Part shown: positions 10,676 through 20,468 of the stretch, one piece after another
How the letters are laid out: each line of letters starts with the position of its first letter
Numbering within the stretch: the stretch's first letter is position 1
The notes under the pieces: generated by a model
What the model saw: the letters and a program-made list of their open reading frames with translations, nothing else
What the model was told of the DNA's origin: nothing
The model's database searches: none
Assembly (NCBI GenBank): GCA_027579435.1
Contig: JANBPK010000084.1
Coordinates: 1-24,226, forward strand
Length of the DNA stretch: 24,226 nt
Direction of reading: 5' to 3'
From: Candolleomyces eurysporus
Taxonomy: Eukaryota; Basidiomycota; Agaricomycetes; Agaricales; Psathyrellaceae
Program-made: the position numbers and the translations under genes

Positions 10676-11787
10676 TCAATTCTCAATAACCATTTTCAAT
10701 CGTGCGAAACGCTTGGGGAACGTAATTTTCAGATTTTCGATCTGCTCGGCCATCTTCTTGACCTTCGTCTCTTGCTCTTGCAGCTGCGCCTTTGCTTCTG
10801 CATCCCCTGCCTGTGCATCAGCCTCCAACACTAGCATCTGAGAAGTTTGGGATTCGAGCATCTGCTGAAGTTGATTCCGCAACTCTCGAGCGGCGTGCGT
10901 CTGGGGGAGGAATTTGTGACGCTTGACGAGTTCCCTTTGGATCTCGAGCCCTTTGAACTTGATCGCGTCTCTCATTCGTCCCTCAACCCCGTCTAGTATG
11001 GAGGAGATAATTCTCCAAGCGCTCTCTCCCTCCCTTCCGGCGACCAGTCGTTCAACCCTCGCTCCACCAAGTAACATTGTATTCCAGTGGTTGCTCTTCA
11101 GTTCTCCTTCTCTCTTCTCGAGATTTCGCCCAACAACCTTTCCCCACTTCGAGGTAACAAGGACGACCCTGTCAAGGACCGAATCGCCGCACAGCTGGTT
11201 GAACATCTCGAGGTTTCTTCGAGCTGTCCCAGAGAACCGATCTTGGGAGATATCGTGCAGGTAAACTACCCCGCCGAGAACCATCTTTTTGCGATATCTA
11301 TCAGCAGGAGGGAAACAAGTCAACTCGTGCCCAGAAACTAGAACTAATACTTACGATTCCGCTAACCAGCTGGCGATTCGCTGTAGAATCACGAAGTCTC
11401 CGAGGTAAGTGTCGTCAAAGCCAGGCGTATCGACAAGGACGATTCGATGACCTTTGATGCGTTCCCAATCATTGGTTAGTCCATCTACTATGACGGACTC
11501 CAGTTGGCTCGTGCAGGACACCAGTTGTTCGCCAACCTGGACACGCTCCCTCGTTGATCCCAGGTAATCGAGAAGGTGGTTGATGAACTTGTCAAAAATG
11601 GGTGAGCGAGCTCAGTCCACCTTGTAGTGTCACTTTGGATACTTACGCTACTCTTTCCAGCACCGCTGGCTCCCATGATTCTGAAACAAGTGTCATAGAG
11701 CAGTCGACGCAGCTGGGGTTTGTCAACTCACGGAATTACAATATCTGTTTCTTGAGCATCTTTCAAAGCTAGGTCAATTCCTGACAT
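10676..11787 (-). CDS. P-loop GTPase 1, fungal AIG1/GIMAP-like G-domain protein with coiled coil
   Basis: Four exons in transcript order: 11787..11732, 11680..11647, 11587..11355 and 11297..10676. Introns are 51-59 nt; the product is 314 residues. Walker A is GASGAGKSS at 22-30. A Thr at 56 (SCTSQLESV) could be the switch I residue, and G3 is DTPGFDD at 83-89. VLGGVVYLHDIS at about 114-125 is a hallmark of this fungal GTPase family. The G4 position reads VTSKWG instead of NKxD, as in relatives with T-[TS]-K-W. Residues about 240-305 are a charged coiled coil (RELRNQLQQMLESQ ... KMAEQIENLKITFP). The gene is divergent from GTPase 2 (406-base gap) and convergent with the BAR-SH3 gene. No membrane segment or signal peptide. 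It probably binds and hydrolyses GTP; partners and pathway are unknown. Closest to GTPase 4 in this window, with matching exon structure and coiled coil. Confidence 0.92.
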
Positions 11788-12193
11788 CGCCGAGTGCAAT
11801 CACGGAGAATAAAATGAGAGGTTAAATGAAGGGAAGGACGACGGGAAGTGGCACTCAAAGAACTGCGAGGACACGAGGTGGGTACGACGCTTTTTACAGG
11901 AGCCGTCTTGCGTCCGACTGAGCACAGTCATTTGAAACGTGGCTGAGTGATAGAGCTGCGTAGCCCTCATTTCCTGGTAATCACCCTTGTGTTCGAAGCC
12001 TCTGCTCAATGCAGAAGTTCGATTTTAGGGTGCTGTCGTGCCCGGGTCACCGTTCCAGACATGTATGGAATTTTCCGAATTTGTGAATCGCTTGAAGTGA
12101 TCATTTGGCGGTATCCCAATCCTGGTCTATAAGGTGACTCGTCGAGGAAGTCACTTCAAGGCTTCCCGAGTTAGATCTACCTCTTGGTTCGAG
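11788..12193. other. Divergent promoter region between GTPases 1 and 2
   Basis: A 406-base gap between two paralogous genes read outward. A TATA-like word serves GTPase 2 (separate entry). No obvious inverted duplication of promoter halves was seen, so the pair did not clearly arise by a perfect inverted duplication. Confidence 0.45.
12128..12133 (+). promoter_or_regulatory. TATA-like element for GTPase 2
   Basis: TATAAG, preceded by CC-rich sequence, 61 bases before the ATG at 12194. Spacing would give a leader of about 30 bases. Motif and position only. Confidence 0.35.
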
Positions 12194-13131
12194 ATGTCCT
12201 CAACCGCACCCCAATTTCGTAGTTCCGACGTCGTCCTTCTGTGCGTATGGCAAGCTTTTCCGTATATGATCATGCTTTATTGAACATTCAACAGCGTCAC
12301 AGGTCTTGTCGGATCCGGAAGGAGTACTGTATGTACGATTTGCTCGCTCCTGCTTCAGGGGGCTGATTTCTGAGTCCCTAGTTCGTCAACGCTCTGCTTC
12401 CTAGTTCCTTACCGAAAGCGAAGGTTGGAGACGACGACTCCCTCGCAGTTTGCACAAAGGATGTCAAACCTGCTGTCATTGAACTGGATGCGGGGGTGAT
12501 ACCGCAATGCAAGAAGCAGTACCGCCTAATTGTAGTGGACACGCCAGGATTCGACGATCCAGATCAAACAGATGCAGCTGTTCTTCAGCAAATTATAGGT
12601 TGGCTCGAGAAATCGTACGTTCTCCAAATGAGCGATCGATTTCGTCATTCATGTTTGTGCAACAGGTTCCCCAATGGAAAATGCCGTGGGGGCGTTGTCT
12701 ATCTTCACGATGTCAGCGAGGCTCGTTATCAGACCGTCGCTCAATCTGACTTGGAAGCGTTGGATCGCTCCCTCAAGCCGGGACTATACCACCAACTCAT
12801 CATAGCCACGACAAAGTGGAATCGCTGCAGCAACTTCGAAGAAGCAGAGAAGCGCCATGAGCGACTGCAAACGCATTGGAACACCGCTCTCAGCGCCGGT
12901 TCGCAGGTGTACAGATTCAGAGAGGAGAAGGATGCATGGGATATTGTCAACCAGTTCCTTCCAACACTCGAGCAGGCTGAGGAGCTCGACATCAGCAAGG
13001 GTTTTGCCGATATAAAACGGCAGCCCAAGCACTATTCTCATATCTTGAAAGGCGATGGACCACTGAAAGTATTTGATCGATTGGTAGGTATTCTTGGACA
13101 ATTTAGCAGTGGCCGGGTTGGTAAATGGTAG
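12194..13131 (+). CDS. P-loop GTPase 2, short paralog with Walker A Lys replaced by Arg
   Basis: Four exons, 12194..12240, 12295..12328, 12382..12614 and 12666..13131, give 259 residues. Exons 2 and 3 are 34 and 233 nt, exactly as in GTPase 1, and intron phases match. Walker A is GLVGSGRST at 19-27: the invariant P-loop Lys is Arg 25. G3 is DTPGFDD, the family block reads RGGVVYLHDVS, and the G4 region is ATTKWNRC. A helical region (EEAEKRHERLQTHWNTAL) follows. The coiled-coil tail of GTPase 1 is missing; the protein ends soon after the G domain. GTGATTGTG-like conservation elsewhere suggests selection on the fold rather than decay. Arg in the P-loop normally weakens phosphate binding, so it may be a non-hydrolysing member (inference). 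The 3' end is less sure: GTAGGT at 13085 could begin another intron joining to a short tail beyond 13131. Confidence 0.86.
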
Positions 13132-13628
13132 ATATTCGGTGTATGGTCTCCGCTTCACATTCGGTAACAATCAAGGGGTTTGTTTTGACCTATTGGGGAG
13201 AGACACTGGTTCCTCTCGAACAGGTACGTAGGACCCGCCCGTCACTGCGCCTGCCGGGGACCTATCGATCGTATATGATGTCGCGAGCCGGGTGTCAAAC
13301 GATACCTTACTCTTCATTGCCTCGCCTTTGCCACGCACTTGCAATGCCAGCTGAACACTGGCAGCGGGAAAGCTCAAGTTGGCAGCTGAGACCCGGGGAC
13401 ATGGCCAGAATTGATGTTTATGAATGCACAGTTATGTCTCACAACAATGAGAGCAGGGGATAACATGTTCATGAGGACGAAAGAATAGGACTATTGAGAC
13501 ACGAGACTAAACGGCATATGAAACTACTATTAGATGAGTCTCGGTCGCATGCAGAAGCGGAATTAAATAACTAGATGCAGTAACTATCCACCACTAGCTC
13601 GTGTGTACGTAGGTTTTATACGGACAAT
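13132..13628. other. Convergent region between GTPase 2 and the DUF6535 gene
   Basis: About 500 bases. An open frame at 13125..13463 (+) has no family resemblance and no coding-like composition. It probably contains the two 3' untranslated regions, perhaps with an extra 3' exon of GTPase 2. Confidence 0.4.
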
Positions 13629-15919
13629 TCAAGAAGTCGCAGCTCGAGTGTTGTCAGGGATTTCGGCTGCCTGAGAGGAGTCAGATATAATGGAACTTGT
13701 TTCCGTACCAAATTGAATGGAGAAGTGACCAAGACCACTATTGCTCCTACCACCTGCCAGCCCTGCCAAAATGCTCGGGTCAACGCCAGTATCGATCCCA
13801 AGCATAGGGTCTTGAACTTTTTCCATAAACCATCTTCGAACCCGATCGTAATCAACCACCTCGTGGGGTCGTTGGCCAACGGAAGCCTCGTGCTTGCAAA
13901 TGATTTGAATGAAGTCACGAAGAGATTGTGATTCTGCGACGACAACCTTGCTACCACTGTGAGTAAGAATTGCTTCACAGAACATGAGAGCGGCTTGGAA
14001 AGCGTAGTCGTTTGTGGCGTCACTGCCGCCGCCTTGAATGCATTCGATTATCTCTGGGCAAATACTGTGCCAGTGATCGCCCGTGTCACTGTCCAAGTCG
14101 GCGTGCGTCATGGTCAAAATCTTGGCCGCAGAGGAGAGGAAGCGGCTCAGATACACATTGGTGTACATCGACTTATCCACGTCTGGAGGATGTTGGAAGG
14201 TCTTGGCTCGTTTGAAAAACTGTTGCACGATGAGGCGCACTTGATATCGAATATCTGAAAAGCATCCGTCAATAAAGAATGCTCTGAGTCGCACAAGGCA
14301 GAACCAACCTTTCANTTTTTTTCTCTGTGATACCATTGTCCGGCTGCTCCATCATCTCTACGACCCACTGAATGGGCAGGCGGTGGGGCGGCCCTTCCGG
14401 TGAGGCATCTAAATCCATCATTCTCGGCTCCGTTCCACCATACATCCAATGAGTAAGTCGAATGCAGATTTCGAGGGCCATCATTCTTGCTTCGCCGGGA
14501 ATGTTACGACCACCTTCGCAAGAGAATAGCTGCAAGGTAGCAACTTCCTGAAGGACGTTGGCGTCGTTGGTCGTGAGTTCNGGGGGGTAGACCAAAGGTG
14601 AGAGGTTGGGAATGCGCGAGACGATGAAGGAACCGCGCGTATAATGGCTTCCCTTCACTCATAGTCTCCTCGAGAGTGGCAACTATGCAGTGGTCTGCCT
14701 CGATGGAGGCATGCGGTGACGACGCTCTCCGCTTCGCTTCAAGCAATCCTCGGACCGCATCGTAAAGAGGGACAGGCCTATTCCAGAACACCTCTGCAGG
14801 TCCCTCCCCTCGATTTGCGAGCGCCATCTGCTCGAAGTCCCTCCGAAAAAGCCAAGCCACATCGTAATCCAACCACGTGTTCCGCGAGTGGCGCCTGAAT
14901 AGAATCTCGGTTCCATCAGGTAGATTGCGGACCCAATTTTTCCTCGCTGCTGGAGTCACAATATCTTCAACATTCACCTCCTTGTGGCTCTTCGTATCTT
15001 TTCCATAAATTCGCATGAGGGCATACACGATCAGCGAGATCAGACGATGTACCGCCCTTGATTGAGGGGACTTGAATGGACAAGGGGAGTGCGGATTTCC
15101 GGTCATTCTCCAGGGAACAAAAAGCCGGATGGCTTGAAGTGTTGGTAAAACTGTGGTCGCGAAGAGGAAGAATAAGGTGAGGGAAATTGCGGGGGCAACC
15201 CAGCGGGCCACGGTACGGTTCAAGGCCCACAGCAGCGCGTTTAGGCCAGCAAGGAATAAAACGAGCGCAACTTGCAACAACAACGGGAGCGCGGTGAACA
15301 CTTGGGGAACGAACCATCGGTCGAGGGCCTCTGCTTGCATTTGATACCGAGAGAAGGCTATTTGCGGTTCAAGGTCGTCTGTTGGCTGTTGATACTGTCT
15401 AATCCATTGAAGGGACACAATCCCTACGAGGACTGTGGCGAGGTTAAATACCAGGCTCAGGAACCAGACGGTATTGATGAAGACACAGGCATCCTCCTCC
15501 AGTGCTAAGAAGCCGCGATCGGGATAATTTTCCGTGCTTTCCCTCCCGTAATTTGCTCTCCCCAGGAGTTTATGGGATTCAATAAGGAAGGCCGTGACAA
15601 CGGCTGNAAAAAAGACCTGCCTGAAGCACATTCAGAAACCAGCATGATACAATCAGATAAAGGATAAACTCGTACGAATATCAAGATGTTCTGTACTTCT
15701 TCCTTCCAAACCATGCAGCGAACCGAATCTTTCTTGACCTGTCGCTCCAACAGATCGGCCCATGGAGTGACCTCGGGAGTAGGAGGGGGATACCTGTACG
15801 AGGGGTGACCGCATGTCCAGGCCTGTGACAATATGTCGATGTCAGTGAGTGATACGCGTCTGATACGAGGAATGGATCAGTGCTTTCACCTCCGTAGTCG
15901 TATTTTCCCCAGACATCAT
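13629..15919 (-). CDS. DUF6535-type multi-pass membrane protein
   Basis: Four exons in transcript order: 15919..15890, 15822..15676, 15620..14309 and 14254..13629. Leaving out the three N characters in exon 3 gives 703 residues in one frame. The start is MMSGENTTTE. After a Pro-rich stretch (YPPPTPEVTPW) come DUF6535 hallmarks: KEEVQNILIFAGLFSAVVTA, then INTVWFLSLVFNLATVL and SLQWIRQY. Four helices are predicted at about 54-75, 108-128, 166-190 and 199-220. About 480 residues of soluble, helix-rich C-terminal part follow with no family I can name. The N at 15607, 14581 and 14315 each interrupts the frame if read as a base and restores it if removed (LFSAVV, LPPELTT, EKKMKDIRYQ). DUF6535 is a large lineage-specific family in Agaricomycetes; its function is unknown to me. 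It lies between two GTPase paralogs, convergent with GTPase 2. Confidence 0.88.
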
Positions 15920-17375
15920 CTTGGGGAGGAAGCTCGCTCTATTCTTGCTAACGACGTGGGCACTGGTGGAGAGCAGATATATAGATATATGGATATACAG
16001 TCCGTGTATGTACATATATATCTGAGATCTTACATGCGACACACACAACCTGACACACGGATGTGTTGTCATTATATGACCCATCCATGCACAATCCTCA
16101 TGGTCCTGGTGTTTCCTCCCCAGAATCAAGTACCGAAAGTCAGACTGGGCCCGGTAGCCGCAGCGGCCATTTCCGTCCTGAGCCAAATTTTAGTGGTCAA
16201 CGCGTGCGGCAAGAGAGAGTAGCTCGAATCTCTCAATCTTACTTCCGGCCTCTAGTTTGTGAGCGTGATCAGATCCGAATTTAGGTTCAAGGCGGAGCCA
16301 CCGTGGGCGCTAGTACAACGCAATGCGTTTGATCATGGCCCGATCAAAAGTGCCCTCATAGCACCGTGAACGATCCTAGTAGGTATGATTCACAGACACA
16401 TCGTCGTACAGCAAATCCTCTTTTTTTATCTATTTTATCTATTCCAACGTGAAATTCGCCTCTCGTTGACAGTGTTTTCGACGCCGGCGCTTATCGGGGC
16501 CGACCCTAGGACATTTTATTGACACGGAGGGATGATGAAGTTTGGCCACGCACAACTTGAAGCACATCACCCAAAATACAGCGTTCCCGGCGTGGCACAA
16601 ATGAGACAACATGTCAGGTTGGCGTTTCTGCCTTTTATCTGCGACGCATATGGCGCGGCCTGGCCCCTGAATTTAGGCGTATGGTACGTTTCGAGTTTTG
16701 TGCACGTTCCTCGCTGTCTCCTCATGGCCGTTTCTCTGTTCTTGGTTTCATAGATGCCAAGGGATTTTGCATGGTTCTTGTAGTTGCCGCCCCCTTGTTT
16801 AACCCTCCATCTCACTTACACCTGCGTCATTACTTCCTCCATCCAACCTCAACATCTCCCAGTCAGAGTCGAGGATGGCCATACTTCCGGGGCCTGGCGC
16901 GGCTGCAACAACGGAGAGGAAAGCGGTGATTCAAAGCGACTCATACTGGGTGGTAAGGTAACACGGCGGAGCTCTAACATGATGGCCGTCCCTGTGCCGG
17001 TTACTTGCCTGTTGCGAACCGTGAAGGACCCTCGGTAAAACGCCTTTCTTGGTCAGGTGCAGTGAGACTCAGGCCAAACACGAAGCCTCATGCTTATTGT
17101 TCCACCCCCCTGGACCGCAGCTTAACGCAATGTGAACTCCTGAGATTACCCGGTGACATCGCTCAATGTTCCTGCCAGCCAGTGGCCAAGAACGTCACCC
17201 TGACAGCCGTACACGTTTCAATCTTATACAGGCCACAACGAATGGGCACAAGGTATGAAATGAAGCCTGACGTCTTCCGCAGATAAGGTGGCTCGATCCC
17301 TTTAACTTGCCGTCCTCAACATAGTGGTGCCCTTTGATTTCCGCAGTACCCTTCCACGAGCTTTCACCCGACCGT
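15920..17375. other. Long intergenic region between the DUF6535 gene and GTPase 3
   Basis: About 1.45 kb. It begins with a TA-rich stretch (separate entry), which is probably the DUF6535 promoter. A pyrimidine tract with two copies of TTTTATCTAT lies near 16422-16445. Open frames here (e.g. 16532..16753, 16681..16929) show no recognisable family or splice-linked continuation. I see no gene. Confidence 0.5.
15974..15998 (-). promoter_or_regulatory. TATA-rich stretch upstream of the DUF6535 gene
   Basis: A run of ATATAT/GATATA words, 55-80 bases upstream of the start at 15919 when read on the minus strand, continuing as ATATATAT near 16014-16021. A likely TATA region or a TA microsatellite; the two readings are not exclusive. 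Confidence 0.4.
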
Positions 17376-18385
17376 ATGATGTCCTCCCGTTCAGTACCCA
17401 AAAGAAGAGTGACTCCTGCACGCCTTCCAACTCTGAAATGCGACTCCGGGATTCTCGTGCTGTAGGTAGATTTGGCACCGCTTGAATGGCAGATTGTCAG
17501 TGCTGATGCCTAGCCATCACTTTGAATGAAAGGATAATGGGGCAGACCGGTGTTGGAAAAAGCCGCGTAGGTTTTTTGCGTTCTGATACGCTCATCATAG
17601 TCGCTTGACTTTGACTTGAAATGGGACGTTTTCTTTTGCTCACAGTTTATCAACACAGCTGTGGGAAGTCCGATAGCAACAGAGTGCGACACCCAGACGA
17701 ACGATGATCTACAAGTTCGGTGCTATNCCCGTCGCCAACCCCAGCATACAGGATTCTGGGGATCCTAGGTCGAAATTGATTCTCGTCGACACTCCTGGAC
17801 TCGATAACTTTCACGGCCACAAGAGCGACTACGATATCTTGAAGCAAGTCATGGACTGGATGAACCAGCAGTACGCTACACTCTTCTAGCGAATTCGAAG
17901 CTATGGACGGAACTAACTGAGATCTACCTTTATCCAATAGGTGCTCCAGTGACGCGAGAGTTGGTGGGATCCTTTACCTGCACGACATCACTGCAGATCG
18001 AGGAGGCAATGAAGCTCGCCGAGCCTGGCCGATAGTCCACCTTAAGCAGCCCGAACCGCTCGGACATTTACTCCTTGCCACAGTCAGATGGCCTTCAGAA
18101 CCTGACTCGGAAATGCTCCGTTGGGAACGGCATGAACATATGTTGAGGACGACGATTTGGGATCGTGTCCTCAGGAACGGAGCTCGATTGTGTCGATTCA
18201 TGGACACGAGGGAGTCGGCCTGGGATGTTCTCAACGAGTTACTGGAGATAAATCCTTTGAAATTGCATGAAATTCATGCAGATTTCACTAGCATCTACAA
18301 TAAACCTCGGGAGGTGCCAAAGCAGCAGCGGGGCATATGGAAGAGATTTCGCGGGCTTTTCTCAAAGGTAAGTGCTCCTCGATAG
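17376..18385 (+). CDS. P-loop GTPase 3, paralog with basic N-terminal extension
   Basis: Four exons: 17376..17461, 17533..17566, 17646..17870 and 17941..18385. The Walker A exon is again 34 nt and phases match the other paralogs; the product is 262 residues when the N at 17727 is dropped. The N-terminus is longer and basic (MMSSRSVPKRRVTPARLPTL). Walker A is GQTGVGKSR at 32-40, G3 is DTPGLDN, and the family block is VGGILYLHDIT. The G4 region is degenerate (LLATVRWPSEP). Residues after it (RESAWDVLNELLEINPLKL) match the family helix. There is no coiled-coil tail; the end is basic (QRGIWKRFRGLFSK). The frame before the N (DLQVRCY) continues after it (PVANPSI) only if N is not a base. AAAGGTAAGT at 18364 could be a donor leading to a short alternative tail after about 18408. 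Second Met at 17379 is an equally possible start. Confidence 0.84.
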
Positions 18386-18794
18386 TGGCAAGCCTTGGAT
18401 TCTAACAGGGAAGGATCCAGTTTTCCTCCAAATGATCGAACGAGATAGGTGGCATATTTTTTCCAATCTTCGAAAACCCAAGCTGGGGCGCATCGCAGTT
18501 GGGTGTGGGCCATGGCGGTTGATGCTCAACCTGAGGCCTAAGTATTTATCCCATACTTTGGGCCCCACTATTTAAACCTTGAAGGCGCTTCAAGCTTCAG
18601 AATCGGGGTCGATTTACCTTCTGGCTGTGTGCATAACTTCCGCGGCAAATCTATGTTAAAATGGACATCATTTTCCTAGATTTGTTTTGATTGAATGAAT
18701 CATAAATGGTATGCAGGTAAGCGGTAACGCTTGAAGTTCTTTGAGCTATGAAGTTTCCGACGCACAGGAGTGTAAGCTGATCTTAGTCGACCAA
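18386..18794. other. Region between GTPase 3 and the BAR-SH3 fragment
   Basis: About 400 bases without a convincing frame. It may include the 3' untranslated region, or a last small exon, of GTPase 3. Confidence 0.4.
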
Positions 18795-19108
18795 GCCTCC
18801 CTCTGCGTCGTCCGTAGGTGATTCAGCCGCCGCTTGTTCCTGCGATTCCGGAGCACAAGTATGGGCCGAAGTCAGGGTTTGGTTCAGAGTCTGAGCATAG
18901 GCTCGGATCTGGGTTTGATCTCGCAGGGGGCGTGTGAGGGGGAGGCCAAGCAAACAACTCGTTTACGGATTCGATAGTATACAATCGTTCAACGACTACA
19001 CCATGCTCACTCCCAGTTTGTCACTGAGCAGCTCTAGTCATGGTGATGGTGGAGGAGGAGGGCTGGGAGTAGAATACAACACTTCCCCGTTAGAGTCTGC
19101 AGCTCAGA
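18795..19108 (+). pseudogene. Decayed copy of the BAR-SH3 gene 3' region
   Basis: The sequence aligns by eye along its whole length to 9551..9869 of the BAR-SH3 coding exon, same strand. Shared words include CTGCGATTCCGGAGC, ACAACTCGT.TACGGATTC, GAGCA.CTCTAG.CATGGT and GAGTCTGC.GCT. It corresponds to the polyproline and Gly/Ser-rich tail just before the Cys/His motif, which is not in the copy. Frame is broken: stops arise where the parent has a Gly-rich stretch (about 18935) and after the GATTC word (TAG near 18977), and several small indels are present. No start, BAR or SH3 part is nearby, so it is a non-functional fragment. It lies on the plus strand upstream of GTPase 4, just as the parent 3' end lies upstream of GTPase 1. 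Confidence 0.85.
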
Positions 19109-20468
19109 GTTTATGAAAGCACTGACGCCCATCCAATATTATCCCCATCATATCAACAGCCACTAATGTTATCTAAGACCACACGCCTTAATCTTCACCT
19201 TCCTCATTTTCTCGTCACGCACTTCAGAGCAACCATATTCGTAATCCTTGAGGATTTTTTTTATCGAAAAGGGAAAGAAGGGAATTCCGAGGCGTCTTTG
19301 ACTCGGGTACTACGAAGGGTCATCGTCCGCCAAAACGGTGTTTCCGGTATCTGCAGCCATCACCCCAGCTGCTGTTCTCCAATAACAGGTTTGTAGAGTT
19401 TTATACTCCTTCTCGTTTCACATTCCTCATCAGAAGGGCAGTATCTGCGGGAGGCTGCTCTTCTTCCAATTAGTTGCCTGCTTCCGCTTTCATACTATAA
19501 AAAAATGCCTCGGGGCTTGCCGTGCGGAGCAGAGGCCGCTTCACACAGGTTGGATTGGTAGTCAAGCCAAACAAGCCATAGGTAGATTTTAGGTGCAGAG
19601 GGTGCTCCTAGGAAAATAAGAAAAGCAGCAGGAGCGAGAGCTCCGCTACCCTCACCAAGATCAACATCAACAGAGGAAGAGACAGAAAGGATAATGCAGG
19701 CAGTCAACTGTATCCACTGTTTCGTTCAAGGCCCCCTGCGCCACCTTCAATAGCGATAACGACGCTCCCTGCGCCTCTGTAACAGCGAGGGGATTCTGAC
19801 TCTGTGGTGCTGCCTTTGTCGCCTCGGATTGTCGAGGGATGGTGCCTTCAATTGAGATGATACGGGGTTGGACATGGACAAGTCAGCCACTGTGGGGAGA
19901 GGTGTCTCTGACCACAGTGAGTCTCCCGTGTCAGATTCAACGAGTTCGTTTCAAGAGACTCGAATAGGACACTCACGATAGGGGGTTCGCTTTGCTGCAA
20001 GATTTGTTGGACTTGGTGCCGCCCTCGCTCAGAGGTTCACACTCCATGGTCTGGAGCACTCATACCCAGGCTCAAGAGAGAAATCGGGGACAAGATAGAG
20101 GTATAGTCCATAACTTTGATAATTTTTCGCGCCATCCCAACACAATATCATCTGCTTTGACGAAAAACGAGACCGGCTATCTAAAACGCCGCGATAAATG
20201 AGCGTGTCGCGTTTGTTTGGTCATGCACGTGATGTTGAAAATCACCGACTGTTCCAATTGCTAGCATGCTGCATCTCGCCATAGTGCTCGAGCAAACTCA
20301 TAGGTCTGCACTGAACACTGCCTCAAACTCATTGAAGGTCGTCATATGCGGTAGCATTCTCCAGAGCCAAGAGACATATCGACTCCCAACTCGGTCCTAC
20401 ACTACTATGCCCCAACGCCGTAGCGAAGGTAGGCCTTGCACAATTACATATATCGAAGGACCAACCTC
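19109..20468. other. Intergenic region between the BAR-SH3 fragment and GTPase 4
   Basis: About 1.36 kb with no supportable gene. Open frames (19166..19396 +, 19495..19707 -, 19992..20201 +) lack family resemblance and plausible splicing. It corresponds in position to 9998-10675 near GTPase 1, but no clear sequence match was noticed by eye. Confidence 0.45.

Noticed and set aside
13125..13463. 112-codon plus-strand frame after GTPase 2
   Set aside because: No domain, no hydrophobic or repeat pattern, composition unlike neighbouring exons; at most its start could be a 3' exon of GTPase 2.
15974..16021. TA-rich stretch as centromeric or origin sequence
   Set aside because: Too short; position just upstream of the DUF6535 start fits a promoter or microsatellite better.
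16532..16929. Plus-strand frames 16532..16753 and 16681..16929
   Set aside because: Overlapping frames without conserved motifs in an otherwise non-coding interval.
19495..19707. 70-codon minus-strand frame with a hydrophobic stretch, resembling a secreted or membrane peptide
   Set aside because: Weak signal-like start, no homologue recognised, no splice-linked continuation; could be chance.
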